This document shows, piece after piece, positions 7,802 to 16,248 of a DNA stretch of 64,000 bases. The stretch is from Propionispira arboris (GTDB taxonomy: Bacteria > Bacillota > Negativicutes > Selenomonadales > Selenomonadaceae). The translations under genes and the position numbers were made by a program. Each line of letters opens with the position of its first letter. Within the stretch, counting starts at the first letter, position 1. Under the pieces are notes generated by a model that saw nothing but the letters and a program-made list of their open reading frames with translations, did not search any database and was not told the origin of the DNA. The DNA is taken from positions 1 through 64,000 of the forward strand of contig NZ_FNZK01000012.1 in assembly GCF_900109225.1 (NCBI RefSeq), written 5' to 3'.

Positions 7802-8002
7802 ATGGAGATTGTAGTAAATGGGAAAGAAAATATCATTCAGGAAAATATGAGTTTAGGTGATTTTTTGCTGGGAAAAGGTTTTTTGCCTAAAAAAGTCGTG
7901 GTTGAACATAATGGTACAATTATTGCAAACAAACATTGGTATGAAATTATCTTAAGCCCACAAGATCGCTTGGAAATTGTTACCTTTGTAGGGGGTGGCT
8001 GA
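7802..8002 (+). CDS. thiS: Sulfur carrier protein ThiS
   Basis: A 66-aa ubiquitin-fold protein ending in the required Gly-Gly tail (TFVGGG). The C-terminal glycine is adenylated by ThiF, thiocarboxylated, and gives its sulfur to the thiazole ring made by Thi[10 protein letters not shown] is the typical first strand. The ATG at 7802 gives the family length; a longer frame upstream runs into the riboswitch terminator and is not real. The ribosome binding site is poor (GAGCTGGTG). The stop is just ahead of the thiG start. Confidence 0.93.
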   Translation: MEIVVNGKENIIQENMSLGDFLLGKGFLPKKVVVEHNGTIIANKHWYEIILSPQDRLEIVTFVGGG

Positions 8003-8003
8003 A

Positions 8004-8789
8004 ATGGAAGATCTATTTACGATTGGCAATACACAACTACAGAGTCGGTTATTAATTGGTACAGGAAAATTTTCTTCCAATAAAGATATGCCAGGGGCAA
8101 TAGAAGCAGCGGCTGCCAAGATTGTTACCGTGGCGCTGCGTCGGGCGGATAGTGCTTATGAAGCAGAAAATATTTTAAATTACATTCCGAAAACTTGTAT
8201 TTTGATGCCAAATACTTCAGGTGCCAGAACGGCAGAGGAAGCGGTTCGGATTGCTCATATGGCACGAGCTATGGGGTGTGGAGATTGGATTAAAATCGAA
8301 GTTATTTCCGATAATCGCTATCTTTTACCGGATAATCAAGAAACAATTAAAGCAACAGAGATCTTGGCAAACGAGGGTTTTATTGTTTTGCCATATATGA
8401 GCCCAGATCTAATGAGTGCGAAACGTTTGGTAGATGCTGGGGCGGCAGCGGTAATGCCGCTGGGCGCACCGATTGGCAGTAACCGTGGCTTGCAAACAAT
8501 TGAACTGCTTCGAATCTTGATTGATGAAATTGATCTGCCGATTATTGTAGATGCCGGAATTGGCAGACCGTCAGAGGCTGCTGCTGCTATGGAAATGGGA
8601 GCTGCAGGCGTTTTAGTCAATACGGCAATTGCTACAGCTACAGATCCGGCAACGATGGCTCATGCCTTTAATCTGGCTGTACAGGCGGGACGTAGCGCTT
8701 ATTTGGCTGGCTTGGGGAGAGTTATGCCAAGTGGAGCGGCCGCATCTTCACCGCTTACTGGTTTTTTGCGTGATGGGGAGGTTCTTTGA
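8004..8789 (+). CDS. thiG: Thiazole synthase ThiG
   Basis: ThiG condenses deoxyxylulose 5-phosphate, dehydroglycine and ThiS-bound sulfur into thiazole phosphate. The 261-aa TIM barrel shows LLIGTGKF near the N-terminus, the Schiff-base lysine K97 in WIKIEVI, and the phosphate-binding [13 protein letters not shown] and GVLVNTAIA motifs. The ATG at 8004 has AGGGGGTGG five bases upstream; a GTG at 7995 lies inside that site. ThiS ends one base before this start, so the two are translationally linked. Confidence 0.96.
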   Translation: MEDLFTIGNTQLQSRLLIGTGKFSSNKDMPGAIEAAAAKIVTVALRRADSAYEAENILNYIPKTCILMPNTSGARTAEEAVRIAHMARAMGCGDWIKIEVISDNRYLLPDNQETIKATEILANEGFIVLPYMSPDLMSAKRLVDAGAAAVMPLGAPIGSNRGLQTIELLRILIDEIDLPIIVDAGIGRPSEAAAAMEMGAAGVLVNTAIATATDPATMAHAFNLAVQAGRSAYLAGLGRVMPSGAAASSPLTGFLRDGEVL

Positions 8790-8790
8790 A

Positions 8791-9894
8791 ATGAGCTTTT
8801 TGCAAGAAATGGAAAAGTATAAGGATCTGGATTTGCCGGAGTTTTTTTCGAAAATCAAAGATCAGGATGTTTTGTCTGCTTTAAGGAAAGAAAAATTGAA
8901 TTGTTATGATTATTTAACGCTATTGTCACCAGCAGCAGAAAGTCATTTAGAGGCGATGGCGCAGCGTGCTCGGAGAATGACAATCCAAAATTTTGGTAAA
9001 GTAATGCAGCTTTTTACACCGATGTATATTGCGAATTATTGTGACAATCTTTGCGTTTATTGTGGCTTTAACCATGATAATGTGCTGGAACGAAAACAAC
9101 TTACCATGGCGGAAGTCGAAGCAGAAGCTCAAAAAATTTCGGAAACGGGACTCAAGCATATCCTGATTCTTACGGGAGAGTCACAAAAATACAGTTCCAT
9201 AGAGTATATTTTAGCAGCAGTACAGATCCTTAAAAAATTTTTTACAAGCATTAGTGTAGAAATCTATTCCTTGACGGAAGAAGAATATGTAAGAGCCGTT
9301 CAATCTGGTGTGGATGGCATGACAATGTTCCAAGAAGTTTACGACAGCTCGATATACAAAGAACTTCATTTGGCTGGTCCGAAAAGTATTTACGAATTTC
9401 GCCTGGATGCACCGGAACGGGCTTGCCGGGCCGGAATGCGCAATGTCAATATCGGAGCACTTTTGGGGCTGAATGACTGGCGTAAAGAGGCTTTTTTTAC
9501 AGGTGTTCACGCCGATTATTTGCAACATGCTTATAAAGATGTGGAAGTTGCAGTGTCGACACCGCGCATGCGTCCTTGTGCAGCCGGATTTTCACCGCGT
9601 GTTATTGTTAATGATGTAAATCTTGTTCAGTATATTACGGCTTATCGTATATTTATGCCACGTAGCGGTATTACTTTGTCATCCAGAGAAAGTCGCATGA
9701 TGCGGGATCATTTGGTGAAGCTTGGTGTGACAAAAATTTCCGGTGGTGTGACCACTGCTGTTGGCGGACATACAAAAGGTGAAGATTCAAGCCAGTTTGA
9801 TATTTCCGATACGCGGTCGATTGAGGATATGGCGCAGATGCTCTACAGCGAAGGCTATCAACCAGTTTATAAAGATTGGCAGGGATTGTATTGA
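8791..9894 (+). CDS. thiH: 2-iminoacetate synthase (tyrosine lyase) ThiH
   Basis: ThiH is the oxygen-sensitive radical-SAM enzyme that cleaves tyrosine to dehydroglycine for ThiG, in place of the aerobic oxidase ThiO. The cluster-binding C84-x3-C88-x2-C91 ([11 protein letters not shown]) is intact, followed by ILTGES and the barrel. At 367 aa it has the normal length. The ATG at 8791 has GGGGAGG upstream and directly follows the thiG stop. Using ThiH fits an anaerobic life. Confidence 0.95.
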   Translation: MSFLQEMEKYKDLDLPEFFSKIKDQDVLSALRKEKLNCYDYLTLLSPAAESHLEAMAQRARRMTIQNFGKVMQLFTPMYIANYCDNLCVYCGFNHDNVLERKQLTMAEVEAEAQKISETGLKHILILTGESQKYSSIEYILAAVQILKKFFTSISVEIYSLTEEEYVRAVQSGVDGMTMFQEVYDSSIYKELHLAGPKSIYEFRLDAPERACRAGMRNVNIGALLGLNDWRKEAFFTGVHADYLQHAYKDVEVAVSTPRMRPCAAGFSPRVIVNDVNLVQYITAYRIFMPRSGITLSSRESRMMRDHLVKLGVTKISGGVTTAVGGHTKGEDSSQFDISDTRSIEDMAQMLYSEGYQPVYKDWQGLY

Positions 9895-10493
9895 ATGCAT
9901 TTGAAGCAGGCCTAAAAAAATATTTATCGACTGAACAAATTGTTAAAATTCAAAGGACTACGGTTGGTGTTGCCGGAGCTGGCGGACTTGGTTCAAATTG
10001 CGCTAATATGCTTGTTCGATCGGGTTTTAAAAAAATAACGATCGTTGATATGGATGAAATTGAAGCTAGTAATTTAAACAGGCAGAATTATTTTTTTAAA
10101 CAAGTCGGAACAGCAAAGGTGGAAGCTTTGGCAGAACTTTTGTATAAGATTAATCCAGATCTTGAACTTAATATTATCAATAAAAAAGTGGGTGAAGCAA
10201 ATATTAACGAGCTATTTCATGGTTGTAGTATTTTAATAGAAGCATTTGATAAACCGGCATATAAAACTCTATTTGTCGAAACGTTTGTGGGTAAAAAAGA
10301 CTTTGTCGTAGCGGTATCAGGATTAGCAGGTTTTGGCAATAGTGATCGAATTAAAACTCATAAAATCCGCAATGATTTTTATATAGTGGGAGACCTTACC
10401 AGCGGCATTGATCATTTTCCGCCGCTGGCACCCGGCGTAACGATTGCAGCTGCGAAACAGGTGGATTTGGTGTTGGAACATGTTATTGGATAA
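9891..10493 (+). CDS. thiF: ThiS adenylyltransferase ThiF, short form
   Basis: A 200-aa E1-like enzyme that adenylates the ThiS C-terminus. It has the nucleotide-binding GxGGxG loop (residues 29-34), the following Asp of IVDMD, and NLNRQ, which includes the catalytic Arg. It lacks the four zinc cysteines of E. coli ThiF and matches the compact clostridial type (ThiF family 2). The TTG at 9891 is preferred: AGGGA lies five bases upstream, and TTGA overlaps the thiH stop by four bases. A perfect 13-bp tandem duplication straddles its stop codon. Confidence 0.87.
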   Translation: MNAFEAGLKKYLSTEQIVKIQRTTVGVAGAGGLGSNCANMLVRSGFKKITIVDMDEIEASNLNRQNYFFKQVGTAKVEALAELLYKINPDLELNIINKKVGEANINELFHGCSILIEAFDKPAYKTLFVETFVGKKDFVVAVSGLAGFGNSDRIKTHKIRNDFYIVGDLTSGIDHFPPLAPGVTIAAAKQVDLVLEHVIG

Positions 10494-10506
10494 TGTTATT
10501 GGATAA
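10481..10506 (+). repeat. 13-bp perfect tandem duplication at the thiF stop
   Basis: TGTTATTGGATAA occurs twice in direct succession (10481-10493, 10494-10506). The first copy contains the thiF stop codon. The second lies in the thiF-thiE spacer just before the thiE ribosome binding site. Confidence 0.9.
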
Positions 10507-10519
10507 TGGGGGAATACGT

Positions 10520-11173
10520 ATGCGCTCTTTAGGAATGGAAAATTTCAAAAAAACAAAGATTTATGCTTTAACGGATGAAGCTTTGTCAAAAGGTCGCAGT
10601 AATTTAGAGGTTGTAGATCAACTAATTCAAGCAGGTATTACGTTTTTGCAATATCGTGAAAAAGAAAAAACAGCTAGAGAAATGTATGAACAGTGCACTG
10701 CCATACGTAAAATGACACGTGCCGCCAACGTTACCTTTGTTATTGATGATTTTGTTGATTTGGCATTGGCCGTCGATGCGGATGGTGTTCATATTGGACA
10801 AGATGATCTACCCGTACAGAGCGTGCGCAAACTGATTGGACCAGATAAAATATTGGGGCTGTCGACGCATTGCCTCGCACAGCTTCATCTGGCTGAAAAA
10901 TCAGGTTTTGTTGATTATATAGGTGTAGGTCCTGTTTTTGCCACACAAACAAAAAAGAATGTCAGTGCACCAGTGGGCTTGGATTTTGTTAAATATGCAG
11001 CGACTCAGGGGAAACTTCCTTTTGTTGCAATTGGGGGCATAAAAGAGCATAATATTGCAGAGGTATGTGGTGCGGGTGCTCAAACTATGGCAGTTGTTTC
11101 AGCGATTGTTGGTGCAGAAGATATTGGAGCAAAAGTCAAGAGTTTGCAAAGCCTTATGAATATTTCATGTTAG
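10520..11173 (+). CDS. thiE: Thiamine-phosphate synthase ThiE
   Basis: ThiE joins hydroxymethylpyrimidine pyrophosphate and thiazole phosphate to thiamine phosphate. The 217-aa TIM barrel has LQYREK, VIDDFVDLA, DGVHIGQDDLP and the phosphate-binding VAIGGI loop. The ATG at 10520 has GGGGGAA seven bases upstream; an in-frame ATG at 10493 would overlap thiF but has no ribosome site. It ends the operon. The pyrimidine-branch genes thiC and thiD are not in the window, so that half of the pathway is encoded elsewhere. Confidence 0.93.
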   Translation: MRSLGMENFKKTKIYALTDEALSKGRSNLEVVDQLIQAGITFLQYREKEKTAREMYEQCTAIRKMTRAANVTFVIDDFVDLALAVDADGVHIGQDDLPVQSVRKLIGPDKILGLSTHCLAQLHLAEKSGFVDYIGVGPVFATQTKKNVSAPVGLDFVKYAATQGKLPFVAIGGIKEHNIAEVCGAGAQTMAVVSAIVGAEDIGAKVKSLQSLMNISC

Positions 11174-11189
11174 CAGTATGAAACTTAGT

Positions 11190-11218
11190 TTGACATCTAT
11201 TTAGCCGAGTGATATAAT
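11190..11218 (+). promoter_or_regulatory. Consensus promoter of rnpB
   Basis: TTGACA (11190-11195), a 17-base spacer and TATAAT (11213-11218) form a perfect consensus promoter. The RNA should begin about seven bases later. Confidence 0.93.
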
Positions 11219-11225
11219 CACATAG

Positions 11226-11600
11226 TTATCAAACGACTGTGAGTATGAAAAATAATCGCGAGTGCCTCGAGGCATTTGAGGAAAGTCCGGGCTCCATAGG
11301 GCAATGTGCTGGATAACGTCCAGCGAGGGTGACCTTAGGGAAAGTGCTATAGAAATTTAAACCGCCTGATTTTATCAGGTAAGGATGGAAAGGTGCGGTA
11401 AGAGCGCACCAGCAGTTAGGTGACTAACTGGCTAGGTAAACCCCACACGGAGCAAGACCGAATAGGGAAGGGATGATGCTGCCCGCGGAACCTTCCGGGT
11501 TGTGTCGCTTGAATCAGTTGGCAACGGCTGATCTAGATAAATGATTATTGCCGCGTAAGCGGAACAAAACTCGGCTTAATGATTGCTCATAGTTTGCTTA
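11226..11600 (+). ncRNA. rnpB: RNase P RNA, bacterial class A
   Basis: Catalytic RNA that trims 5' leaders from pre-tRNAs. The universally conserved blocks are present in order: GAGGAAAGTCCGGGCTCC near the 5' end, GGAAAGGTGCGGTAAGAGCGCACCAG in two parts, AGGTAAACCCC, AGACCGAATAGG, and a 3' GAACAAAACTCGGCTTA. Helix P1 pairs ACTGTGAG near 11232 with CTCATAGT near 11587, fixing both ends. It has its own promoter and terminator. Confidence 0.97.
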
Positions 11601-11609
11601 ACAAAAATT

Positions 11610-11638
11610 AAACTGTCGGATTTTCCGGCAGTTTTTTT
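11610..11638 (+). terminator. Terminator of rnpB
   Basis: AAACTGTCGGA (11610-11620) pairs with TCCGGCAGTTT (11624-11634; one T-G pair) over a 3-nt loop and continues in T. Confidence 0.9.
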
Positions 11639-11796
11639 ATGCAGTTTTGCTAAGATAAAGCCGGAAACGTAAGCAAAAGTGCTTTTATAAAAAACAGAAT
11701 ATTTTTAATACGTAAGAAAAAAGTTGAAGAAATACAAAAAATATCCTTAAAAGAAGGATAAATGTATTTATTGTCGAATTGAGTAGGCTGAGGATA

Positions 11797-11941
11797 AATA
11801 AGCCGAATCTAACTCAGGAACGGGGAAACCAATTTGTGTTTTGGGGTGAATTTTGTTGCTTTCATAAGGAGTTATGAATATAACAGCAAGGGTGGTCTTC
11901 TTCTCTACCCTAACCCGTCAGCTAACCTCGTAGGCTAATTA
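11797..11941 (+). promoter_or_regulatory. Cyclic di-AMP riboswitch (ydaO/yuaA class)
   Basis: The leader of the NlpC/P60 gene carries ydaO hallmarks in order: AAGCCGAATCTAACTCAGG, GAACGGGGAAACCAAT, TTGGGGTGAA, a variable hairpin (ATAAGGAGTTAT), GCAAGGGTGG, then CCCGTCAGCTAACCTCGTAG and GGCT closing on AGCC. ydaO RNAs bind c-di-AMP and usually switch off cell-wall hydrolases and osmolyte or K+ transporters. I see no terminator hairpin between aptamer and gene, and the ribosome site GAGAGGAGTG follows within a few bases. Control by occlusion of translation initiation is therefore possible. Confidence 0.93.
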
Positions 11942-11957
11942 AGAGAGGAGTGACCTT

Positions 11958-12620
11958 TTGAGTAAAGTGTTACGTATTTTAATGCTGTCTTTAGTGATGG
12001 TGTGCTGGTTTTCGATTGCAAATGCATCCGCATTTCGCATTGGTGACCAGGGCGATGAGGTAGCAGGAATCCAAGGGGAATTAGCAAATTTAGGTTATGA
12101 TGTAGTAGCGGATGGTGCTTTTGGACCAGCTACAGCAGCCGCGATCAAAGAATTTCAGCGATCTAGAGGTTTGTCTGTGGATGGACTTGTCGGAGATTCA
12201 ACATATCGTGCGTTGATGGGGCGTTCCATTCCAGAAGTCAGCCGTGGATCAAACTACATTTCACGTCGCGTGATTCAATCATCACTGCAATATGTGGGGG
12301 TTCCTTATGTTTTTGGAGGAACTTCACCAAATGGTTTTGATTGTTCGGGCTATGTGAGTTATGTTTTTGCTAATGCCGGTATTTCTTTACCACGCACAGC
12401 AGACGCACAATATGAAGTTGGCAGTCCAGTTTCGTATGGTGATCTGATACCAGGAGATTTGGTGTTTTTTTCTACATATGACTACGGGGTTTCCCATGTT
12501 GGCATATATCTTGGGAATGGAAATTTCATCAATGCATCTTCCAGTCGTGGTGTTGCGGTTGATTCTTTGTCGAGTTCCTATTGGAGTTCATGTTATGTTG
12601 GGGCACGTCGAGTGCTTTGA
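11958..12620 (+). CDS. Secreted peptidoglycan hydrolase (PG-binding + NlpC/P60)
   Basis: A 220-aa exported cell-wall hydrolase. The signal peptide covers about residues 1-23 (cut after ANA). A PG_binding_1 repeat (RIGDQGDEVAGIQGEL ... FGPATAAAIKEFQ) spans roughly 27-88. The C-terminal NlpC/P60 domain has catalytic C129 (FDCSGYV) and H180 (VSHVGIYLG), and probably cleaves D-Glu-diamino-acid peptide bonds. The TTG at 11958 follows GAGAGGAGTG. The ydaO-type riboswitch just upstream ties its expression to c-di-AMP, as for B. subtilis wall hydrolases. It is a single-gene unit closed by a terminator at 12628. Confidence 0.92.
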   Translation: MSKVLRILMLSLVMVCWFSIANASAFRIGDQGDEVAGIQGELANLGYDVVADGAFGPATAAAIKEFQRSRGLSVDGLVGDSTYRALMGRSIPEVSRGSNYISRRVIQSSLQYVGVPYVFGGTSPNGFDCSGYVSYVFANAGISLPRTADAQYEVGSPVSYGDLIPGDLVFFSTYDYGVSHVGIYLGNGNFINASSSRGVAVDSLSSSYWSSCYVGARRVL

Positions 12621-12627
12621 TTGTTGT

Positions 12628-12654
12628 GAGGAGACAGATGTCTCCTCTTTTTTT
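12628..12654 (+). terminator. Terminator of the NlpC/P60 gene
   Basis: GAGGAGAC (12628-12635) and GTCTCCTC (12640-12647) form a perfect stem with a 4-nt loop and a run of seven T. Confidence 0.92.
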
Positions 12655-12658
12655 ATGC

Positions 12659-12696
12659 AAAAAAACACCGTAGCCATAAATGGTGCGGTGCTTTTT
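12659..12696 (-). terminator. Terminator of the minus-strand nicotinate operon
   Basis: CACCG (12666-12670) and CGGTG (12686-12690) with an inner CCAT/ATGG form a stem. Reading leftwards it ends in seven T on the minus strand. It closes the convergent transcript coming from 13877. Confidence 0.75.
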
Positions 12697-12710
12697 GAGG
12701 CACATTGTTC

Positions 12711-12800
12711 TTAATTTGTAAAAATTGTATCCCAAAAAGAATAGGTAAATACAAGTACAATTAAAAAAAACAGAAATATATCACCAAGAGAAATTTCCAT
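12711..12800 (-). CDS. Small single-pass membrane peptide, 29 aa
   Basis: A 29-codon minus-strand ORF starts at ATG 12800-12798 and stops at TAA 12713-12711. It has an excellent ribosome binding site (AAGGAGGC, nine bases before the ATG). The product begins MEISLGD, followed by one hydrophobic span of about 15 residues (IFLFFLIVLVFTYSF) and a short polar end (WDTIFTN). It starts 24 bases after the nicotinate phosphoribosyltransferase stop and is followed by a terminator on the same strand, so it should be the second cistron of that operon. No family is recognised. Such peptides often bind or stabilise membrane complexes, but nothing here shows its role. Confidence 0.65.
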   Translation of the reverse strand: MEISLGDIFLFFLIVLVFTYSFWDTIFTN

Positions 12801-12824
12801 CTATAAGAGCCTCCTTTAGAAAAT

Positions 12825-13877
12825 TTACTCCACAAATTCCAATCGTGGATTTAAAATAAAATGACGACCAGCTTTAGCACATGGCTTGCCATCGACTAAA
12901 ACAATATCAGCGGTAAAGTCAACGCTGGTAGCAAAGATACTGCTGCCGACAGCATAGACATCAACTGGTACATTTTTTTCTTCAAACATACGAATCCGTT
13001 CGGGGTTAAACCCACCGGAAACCATGATTTTCACGTGTTGAAATCCTTCTTTATCAAGTGCTTCACGAACATTACGTACAAGTTGTTCGTTCACGCCAGT
13101 TGGTTTAAAGTGTCCCATTTGTCCGATCAAGGAAACATCGACCATTTTATCGGATGTATCTAAACGCACGCCATAAAGTTTATTGCCTAGTTCTCTGGCG
13201 ACAGCAAGGCTTGTATTGACACAGTCATTATTAAAGTCAACAAGTGCAACGCGGCTGATATTTGGATCCATATATTTATCAAAAGCACGTGTTGCTTTTA
13301 AGGTATCGCCGCCACAGGCAGCAATGAGAGAATGTGGAATCGTTCCGGCTGCTTCGATACCCCAGGAAACGGCGTTGGCAGGTGTGGAAATGCCGCTCAT
13401 GCCACCAATTTTAGCAGCATAGCCATCTGATTCTTGGACTGCATAATGATCGAATCTTGATGGAAAAAATAAAACTGGTTTTCCGTTAGCTGCCTCGACG
13501 GTACGTCTGGTATTGGTTGCTACCTTTGTTTGCCTGGCTAGTGTGCCCAGGTAAACTGTTTCGAGATGGGAGAAATCAGCAAGATCACCTTCAATGGTCA
13601 TAACTGTTTCCCAGGGAACGATTTGATCGCCGTCATGCAGGGCTTTGATTGTGAGCTTTTCAGGGTGATACGCACAACGTTTAATGATAGCGATTGCCTC
13701 ATCTATACCGCACAAGGTGGCATAATCACGCTGGAAAATCTGCACCGTAACACGAGGGTGATGATCGGCTTGATTTAAGATTTCCTGTGTTCGTAAAAAA
13801 TAAATATCGCTGTAGAATCCACTGCGGATTTTTTCGACAGGAAAATCGAATGAGTTTGGATCTAATCTTTTTTTCAT
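12825..13877 (-). CDS. pncB: Nicotinate phosphoribosyltransferase (short form)
   Basis: This 350-aa enzyme makes nicotinate mononucleotide from nicotinate and PRPP in the NAD salvage pathway. Recognisable parts are SGFYSDIYFLRT near the start, FPSRFDHYAVQESDGYAA, the substrate and phosphate loops around GTIPHSLIAACGGDT, RLDTSDKMVDVS, IMVSGGFNPERI and VDVYAVGSS. It is shorter than E. coli PncB (about 400 aa) and resembles the compact clostridial and archaeal type. The ATG at 13877 has AGGAGG upstream on the minus strand. It diverges from folP and is followed by a 29-aa membrane ORF. Confidence 0.85.
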   Translation of the reverse strand: MKKRLDPNSFDFPVEKIRSGFYSDIYFLRTQEILNQADHHPRVTVQIFQRDYATLCGIDEAIAIIKRCAYHPEKLTIKALHDGDQIVPWETVMTIEGDLADFSHLETVYLGTLARQTKVATNTRRTVEAANGKPVLFFPSRFDHYAVQESDGYAAKIGGMSGISTPANAVSWGIEAAGTIPHSLIAACGGDTLKATRAFDKYMDPNISRVALVDFNNDCVNTSLAVARELGNKLYGVRLDTSDKMVDVSLIGQMGHFKPTGVNEQLVRNVREALDKEGFQHVKIMVSGGFNPERIRMFEEKNVPVDVYAVGSSIFATSVDFTADIVLVDGKPCAKAGRHFILNPRLEFVE

Positions 13878-13993
13878 TTTAAAATTCCTCCTGGAAATGA
13901 TATGCGTAAATATATTTGATTTGCAAAGATTTAATTATGTATCCTAGTTATGATACAATAAAAGTGTATTGAGTAGCAATAGGGGGAGCGAAA

Positions 13994-15202
13994 TTGGTGG
14001 AAAATATACAAATTAATATTTTAGAAATATGTAGTTTGAAACAGGCCGTTACTGAGCTGAAAAAGATTGACTGTGACCCTGCGGGAGTAAAACTTATGCA
14101 GGATAAAGCCGTTTTTAAAATAATTAAGATTGAAAAAATGAAATGCAAGGCGGCTAATATATTAAAGCAGACTTTTTTGGGAAAAGGCGGCGATGTGGCA
14201 GTGTCTGGTCATTCTGCGGATTTAAGCAAGGAGTATACATCCGTGCTGATTATGGCAACTTTAAAGCAGTATAAGCAGGCACTTATTCAATTGAAAATGC
14301 AGCCATGGGGTCTTAAACAGATTGGTGAAAAAATAGAAAACATTTTAAAAAATGTCAATACCTTACCAAAACGTATTTATTCATGGAAAGATCGGCAGCT
14401 GGTTTTAGACGGTGAGATAAGTCTCGTCATGGGTATTTTGAATCTTACGCCAGATTCTTTTTCGGATGGTGGTTCATATAATGAACTAGATACAGCGATT
14501 CGTCATGTCGAAAAAATGCAAGCAGATGGAGCTGATATAATTGATATTGGTGCTGAATCAACGCGTCCTTACGATGGTGGACAAAAAATTTCAGCAGCAG
14601 AAGAAATGGACCGTCTTTTGCCTTTTTTGCAAAAAATTTTGCCGCATTGTAGTGTACCTGTGTCGATTGATACCTACAAAGCAGAAGTAGCAGAAGCAGC
14701 TCTTGCCATGGGGGCGCATATAATCAATGATATTTGGGGACTGCAACAAGATGTTTTAATGTCTTCTGTTGTGGCAAAATATGATGTTCCGGTTATTGTT
14801 ATGCATAATAAAACGGAAATTTCTTATCCAATGGGTGTAATGGCTGATATCCAGCAATTTTTAAGCAGGAGTATTGCAATTGGTATAGAAAAAGGAATTA
14901 AGGGCGAAAATATAATCATTGATCCTGGTATTGGTTTTGCTAAAACAGTTGAAGACAATATTGAAATCATGGGTCATCTGGATCAATTCCAAAATTTAGG
15001 CTGTCCAATATTACTGGGAGCTTCGCGAAAAAAATTTATTGGACATGTTTTGGAGTTACCTGTCAATGAACGCCTTGAGGGAACGATTGCTGCTTCGGCG
15101 CTTGGTAAAATCAAGGGTGTGCAAATCCATAGAGTTCACGATGTCAAAGCTGTGAAACGTACTTTGATGATGATGGATGCAATGATAAGGAGTGAAATAT
15201 AA
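13994..15202 (+). CDS. folP: Dihydropteroate synthase with N-terminal extension
   Basis: DHPS joins p-aminobenzoate to hydroxymethyl-dihydropterin pyrophosphate and is the sulfonamide target. The TIM barrel begins only at about residue 136 (GEISLVMGILNLTPDSFSDGG) and has IDIGAESTRP, IDTYKAEVAEAA, IINDIW, IDPGIGFAKT, LLGASRKKF and IHRVHDV. The first 130 residues form an extra domain found in several clostridial FolP proteins; I cannot assign it a function. The start is TTG 13994 (or GTG 13997) after AGGGGGAG. It overlaps folB by one base (TAATG). Confidence 0.93.
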   Translation: MVENIQINILEICSLKQAVTELKKIDCDPAGVKLMQDKAVFKIIKIEKMKCKAANILKQTFLGKGGDVAVSGHSADLSKEYTSVLIMATLKQYKQALIQLKMQPWGLKQIGEKIENILKNVNTLPKRIYSWKDRQLVLDGEISLVMGILNLTPDSFSDGGSYNELDTAIRHVEKMQADGADIIDIGAESTRPYDGGQKISAAEEMDRLLPFLQKILPHCSVPVSIDTYKAEVAEAALAMGAHIINDIWGLQQDVLMSSVVAKYDVPVIVMHNKTEISYPMGVMADIQQFLSRSIAIGIEKGIKGENIIIDPGIGFAKTVEDNIEIMGHLDQFQNLGCPILLGASRKKFIGHVLELPVNERLEGTIAASALGKIKGVQIHRVHDVKAVKRTLMMMDAMIRSEI

Positions 15203-15564
15203 TGACAAAAATATTAATGAGTAATCTTATGTTTTATGGGTTCCATGGGGTATATGAATATGAAAGAGAACAAGGACAAAAATTTTATTTTGATGTGGAA
15301 ATGACGACAGAAAACGATAAAGCTTCGTTAACTGATGATTTAAAAGATGCCGTAGATTATGCGTCGGTATATCAGTTTGTCAAAGAAATAGTTGAAAATA
15401 AACGATTTCAATTATTGGAAGCATTAACAGGGCATATTGATGATGAAATATTAAAAGTCTATTCGGTGGTTCGTTCGGTGACAACACGTGTGCGAAAACC
15501 ATCTGTTCCAATATCAGGCCCAATTGATTTTGTTCAAGTAGAAACGACGCGGAGCCGTAAATAA
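15202..15564 (+). CDS. folB: Dihydroneopterin aldolase
   Basis: A 120-aa small tunnelling-fold enzyme that splits dihydroneopterin into hydroxymethyl-dihydropterin and glycolaldehyde. FYGFHGVYEYEREQGQKFYFDVEM holds the family's substrate-binding start, then DAVDYASVY, the lysine/glutamate region LLEALTGHI, and RVRKPSVPI near the end. The start overlaps the folP stop by one base and the stop is immediately followed by folK, so the three genes are tightly coupled. Confidence 0.95.
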   Translation: MTKILMSNLMFYGFHGVYEYEREQGQKFYFDVEMTTENDKASLTDDLKDAVDYASVYQFVKEIVENKRFQLLEALTGHIDDEILKVYSVVRSVTTRVRKPSVPISGPIDFVQVETTRSRK

Positions 15565-16050
15565 ATGATTTTTTTAGGATTGGGTTCTAACATTGGAAAT
15601 CGAGAAGAAAATATTAAGCTGGCAATTCGCAGTTTGTCTCAAAATCCCAATGTTACAGTTGTACACAGTTCATCCTTGTACGAGACGGAACCGGTTGGTT
15701 ATGTTGAACAGGCATCTTTTTTGAATGCGGTTGTTCAAATTGACAGTTGTTTATCACCGCGGAAAATTTTGACCATTTGCCAGAAAATAGAAGCACAAAT
15801 GGGGCGTGAGCGAATAATCCATTGGGGTCCCAGAAACATTGATATAGATTTACTGAGTTACGACGGTATTATACTAAATACAGCAGATTTGATTTTACCG
15901 CATCCTTTTTTAGCCGAGCGCCGCTTTGTCTTGGTCCCCTTGGCTGAAATTAGTGAAAGTGTAATTTTAGATACTTTTACAGCGAAAGATTTACTTCTGA
16001 GGTGCAAAGATCCTGGAGAAGTGAGAATCTATAAGACGGAAAATTTCTAA
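15565..16050 (+). CDS. folK: Hydroxymethyl-dihydropterin pyrophosphokinase (HPPK)
   Basis: A 161-aa kinase giving the activated pterin used by FolP. It has the start IFLGLGSNIGNREENI, the YETEPVGY loop, the ATP-binding QKIEAQMGRERIIHWGPRNIDIDLL with both magnesium Asp residues, and PHPFLAERRFVLVPLAEI. The ATG follows the folB stop with no spacer. It ends the folPBK operon, closed by the long hairpin at 16067. Confidence 0.96.
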   Translation: MIFLGLGSNIGNREENIKLAIRSLSQNPNVTVVHSSSLYETEPVGYVEQASFLNAVVQIDSCLSPRKILTICQKIEAQMGRERIIHWGPRNIDIDLLSYDGIILNTADLILPHPFLAERRFVLVPLAEISESVILDTFTAKDLLLRCKDPGEVRIYKTENF

Positions 16051-16066
16051 ATTTTTCTATGAATTT

Positions 16067-16133
16067 ACAAAAGCACTCTTTTTCTTCTGAGTAATTAAGT
16101 ATCACTAGAGAAAAAAGAGTGCTTTTGTTTTAT
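16067..16133 (+). terminator. Terminator of folPBK
   Basis: ACAAAAGCACTCTTTTTCT (16067-16085) pairs with AGAAAAAAGAGTGCTTTTGT (16109-16128) over a 23-nt loop with a single bulge, followed by T-rich sequence. It could also work on the opposite strand. Confidence 0.88.
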
Positions 16134-16248
16134 CTGTGATTTTATTTTCGGCAGGCTAATTTTAGTAAAAAAATATTAACAAAAGATTCAGAATAGACAA
16201 TAATGCAATTATAATATGAAAATTAATGAAAAAATATCCATTCGTGTG

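Noticed and set aside
8629-8790. Upstream extension of thiH within thiG
   Set aside because: The ATG at 8791 has a strong ribosome site and matches the family start.
10493-10519. Alternative thiE start ATG at 10493
   Set aside because: No Shine-Dalgarno; it reads through the second copy of the tandem repeat. ATG 10520 has GGGGGAA at good spacing.
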